From positions 310,001 through 374,000 of the forward strand of contig CAWKKW010000009.1 of assembly GCA_963850345.1 (NCBI GenBank): a stretch of 64,000 nt of DNA, read 5' to 3'. The translations under genes and the position numbers were made by a program. The DNA comes from CAWKKW01 sp963850345 (GTDB taxonomy: Bacteria > Acidobacteriota > Terriglobia > Terriglobales > Acidobacteriaceae). The first letter of the stretch is position 1. Each line of letters begins with the position of its first letter. Below are positions 62,188 to 64,000 of this stretch, one piece after another. The notes beneath the pieces are model-generated. The model was not told the origin of the DNA. It was given only the letters and a program-made list of their open reading frames with translations, and did not search any database.

Positions 62188-62228
62188 AAGGCGGCGTCCT
62201 GGATCAGGGCGCCGCCTTTCTTTTTGGT
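62188..62228. terminator. Terminator between GH38 and the MFS gene
   Basis: AAGGCGGCG (62188-62196) pairs with CGCCGCCTT (62210-62218), extended by CC/GG pairs, followed on the plus strand by TCTTTTTG. It lies between convergent genes and has A-rich sequence on the other side, so it could work in both directions. Confidence 0.85.
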
Positions 62229-62237
62229 GCTGCGGTC

Positions 62238-63572
62238 TCAGTGAATGTGTAACTGATGCTGCATCTCTTCCAGAGTGAATCCCTTCGTCTCAGGGTAGAT
62301 GAACAAGACAACGAAGAACTGTAGCACCATCATTGCGGCGAAGACTACGAACGGCGTTCCCCCGGACTTGCGAGCCAGGATGGGAAAGGTCCACGCAATG
62401 ATCGCGTTCGTGATCCAGTGCGCGGAACTGCCCAGGCTCTGGCCTTTGGAACGAACTCTGGTAGGAAATACTTCGCTGATGTAAACCCAGATGACGGCCC
62501 CCTGCGAGATGGCGAAAAAGAAGATATACGAGACCAGCAACCACACCAGCAAGGATTGATGCACGTTGAGGAAAAAGATTGCCGCTACTCCGGCGAGCGA
62601 CAGAGCAGTGCCGACTGAGCCGATCAGCAGCAACGTCTTGCGTCCCAGCTTATCGATGACCGACATAGCCAGCAGCGTGGCGCAAAGATTCATCGCACCA
62701 ATCATGACCGACTGCAGATTTCCTGAAGCTTTGCTGAAGCCGGCTGTGGTGAAGATGTAGTTGGAGTAGTAGAGAATGGCATTGATGCCGGCAAGCTGAT
62801 TGAACATGCCGATGCTGATCGCGAGAAAAATGGGCAAGCGGTACTTGCGGGAGAAGAGCGGCTCCGTGTCGCGGGAACTATCATGCCGCACAGAGTCGAT
62901 GATCTCTCGAAGTTCGACCTCAGTATCCGGCGTTCCCATCATCTGCAGGACGGAACGTGCCTCGTCGATGCGATTTTGGGTGACCAGCCAGCGGGAGCTG
63001 CGGGGAATGCCAAACAACATGATGAGGAAGAGCAGCGCCGGCAGGGCCGCGATGCCCAGCTGCACGCGCCACTCCAGCGGTCCAAGATTGAATTTCGCGA
63101 TCACGAAGTTGGAAAAATACGCGAGCAGAATGCCGACGACGATATTGATCTGGAACATGCCGACCAACCGACCTCTCCACTTCGCGGGTGCGAGCTCGGC
63201 AAGATAGACCGGGCCGAGCACCGAAGAGCCACCGATGCCGAGACCGCCGATGAAGCGAGCAATCAGCAGCGACGGCCACCATGTGGACGAGGCGAAGGCG
63301 CAGCCGACCGCTGAGAGTACGTAGAGCACCGCCATGATTCGAAGGGCCTGGCGTCCGCCGATTTTCTGGCCGAGCGGGCCAGCCGTAATGGCTCCGATGA
63401 TCGTGCCAACCAGGGCGATCGCTACGGTGAAGCCCAGCTGTGACGGCGTGAGGTGGTACAGATTCTTGAGAGCATCTTCGGCGCCGGCGATGACCGCAGT
63501 ATCGAAGCCGAAGAGCAGGCCGCCGAGAGCGCCGACGATCGTGCTCTTAAGAAGAATAGAGTTCATCTTCAT
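62238..63572 (-). CDS. Sugar-porter family MFS transporter
   Basis: This 444-residue membrane protein has 12 expected TM segments and sugar-porter signatures: GGLLFGFDTAVIAG in TM1, RFIGGLGIGGSSVLGPVYLA followed by ELAPAKWRGRLV, the QLAGINAILYYS segment that binds sugar in this family, VYISEVFPTRVRSKGQS and the closing YPETKGFTLEEM. It imports hexoses or pentoses by proton symport or facilitated diffusion. GGAGA lies 8 bp before ATG 63572. With the neighbouring glycosidases it could take up released mannose or GlcNAc. Confidence 0.93.
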   Translation of the reverse strand: MKMNSILLKSTIVGALGGLLFGFDTAVIAGAEDALKNLYHLTPSQLGFTVAIALVGTIIGAITAGPLGQKIGGRQALRIMAVLYVLSAVGCAFASSTWWPSLLIARFIGGLGIGGSSVLGPVYLAELAPAKWRGRLVGMFQINIVVGILLAYFSNFVIAKFNLGPLEWRVQLGIAALPALLFLIMLFGIPRSSRWLVTQNRIDEARSVLQMMGTPDTEVELREIIDSVRHDSSRDTEPLFSRKYRLPIFLAISIGMFNQLAGINAILYYSNYIFTTAGFSKASGNLQSVMIGAMNLCATLLAMSVIDKLGRKTLLLIGSVGTALSLAGVAAIFFLNVHQSLLVWLLVSYIFFFAISQGAVIWVYISEVFPTRVRSKGQSLGSSAHWITNAIIAWTFPILARKSGGTPFVVFAAMMVLQFFVVLFIYPETKGFTLEEMQHQLHIH

Positions 63573-63904
63573 GTTTCTTTCTCCATGGAAGATCGGATAG
63601 CGAGTGCGGGCAGTGAGAAAGGCGGCCGGATTTTAGAAGGGGCGACTGGCATCTTTGAAAGGCACCGATGGCAATCCAACGAGATGCTCCAGATGACCTT
63701 GCCAATCTGTCCAGCAATATACATGAGCCGGATGAGAGGTGGGAACGCCGGATGCTGGGCTGCTGACTGATCCATTCGGCAAGACGGCTCAGAAGGACAG
63801 GAGGGTGAACGGGGGCAACGCGGCAAGCTCTTGCGTTCTGCGAGCGAGCTGAGAGTCAGGTGGGTCGGATAGAAACGTAAATTAAGATCACTCCGGAGAG
63901 CACG
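63573..63904. other. Intergenic region upstream of the MFS gene
   Basis: About 330 bp without a convincing gene. Short ORFs on both strands are low quality. It should hold the MFS promoter unless that gene is read through from the next minus-strand gene; no clear -35/-10 pair could be fixed. Confidence 0.4.
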
Positions 63905-64000
63905 TCAGGCGGGAGCAGTCACCTTGGTCAACTTCGCCCGCGCGGCTTCTTTCGCCTCGTTGCTCGCGCTGAGGGTCATGTCGGCCATGCCAAACTCCAC
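63905..64000 (-). CDS. C-terminal end of an unidentified gene (partial at right edge)
   Basis: A minus-strand frame is open from the window edge to TGA at 63907-63905. It gives 31 residues ending ADMTLSASNEAKEAARAKLT and KVTAPA. The helical, Ala/Lys-rich end looks protein-like but names no family. It would be upstream of the MFS gene on the same strand and may belong to the same sugar locus. Confidence 0.45.
   Translation of the reverse strand: MEFGMADMTLSASNEAKEAARAKLTKVTAPA

Overview
The window looks like chromosomal DNA of an Acidobacteriota bacterium, most likely class Terriglobia (Acidobacteriaceae/Koribacteraceae-like). The reasons are high G+C coding sequence, two very long FtsX/MacB-type orphan permeases of the acidobacterial ADOP kind (one behind its own PadR regulator), an Oar-like TonB-dependent receptor with an N-terminal carboxypeptidase-regulatory-like domain, paired secreted FG-GAP/ASPIC-UnbV (CRTAC1) proteins, many TPR proteins and a double-length ThyX-like protein. 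Family names rest on motif and domain recognition by eye; no search was run. I found no rRNA, tRNA, CRISPR array or insertion sequence.

Layout. 0-5 kb: a plus-strand run meaB(partial)-mce-tsaB-rimI (methylmalonyl-CoA conversion, then t6A and ribosomal protein modification), a DUF465 small protein, the phosphatidylethanolamine pair psd-pssA, and an aspartate-semialdehyde-dehydrogenase-like protein without the usual catalytic cysteine. 5-12.3 kb, minus strand: a small unknown gene with a disrupted 5' end, a methyltransferase, a frameshifted dGTPase, a TPR protein and an FUSC-type membrane protein. 12.5-18.8 kb, plus: ADOP permease, HAD phosphatase, PadR regulator with a palindromic promoter/operator, second ADOP. 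18.8-31.1 kb: mixed housekeeping and envelope genes (rhodanese, purH, rhomboid protease, XRE regulator, dienelactone hydrolase, lipocalin-like, YihY/BrkB, fabG, DUF2071, double ThyX, a Gly/Tyr-rich repeat protein, a YXWGXW-type protein). 31.4-40.8 kb, plus: a division/cell-wall block murC-ftsQ-ftsA-ftsZ, a basic-tailed transpeptidase, nnr-tsaE and a small RNA-polymerase-omega-like protein.

40.8-54 kb is the most distinctive part: about 1 kb without genes, a TonB receptor gene carrying three separate +1 shifts, a TPR lipoprotein-sized exported protein, a heptahaem cytochrome c fused to TPRs and, convergent with it, a minus-strand run of TPR protein and two CRTAC1 proteins (one with a Tat signal, one with a Sec-type signal). 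I infer an exported redox/substrate-handling system. 54.4-64 kb: a one-TM unknown protein, a CPA1 antiporter, exported GH20 hexosaminidase, exported GH38 alpha-mannosidase and a sugar-porter MFS protein, which together suggest glycan scavenging.

Reading-frame breaks occur at three loci (about 5.5, 7.56 and 42.16-42.35 kb). They may be real mutations or base-calling errors, and re-sequencing would decide.
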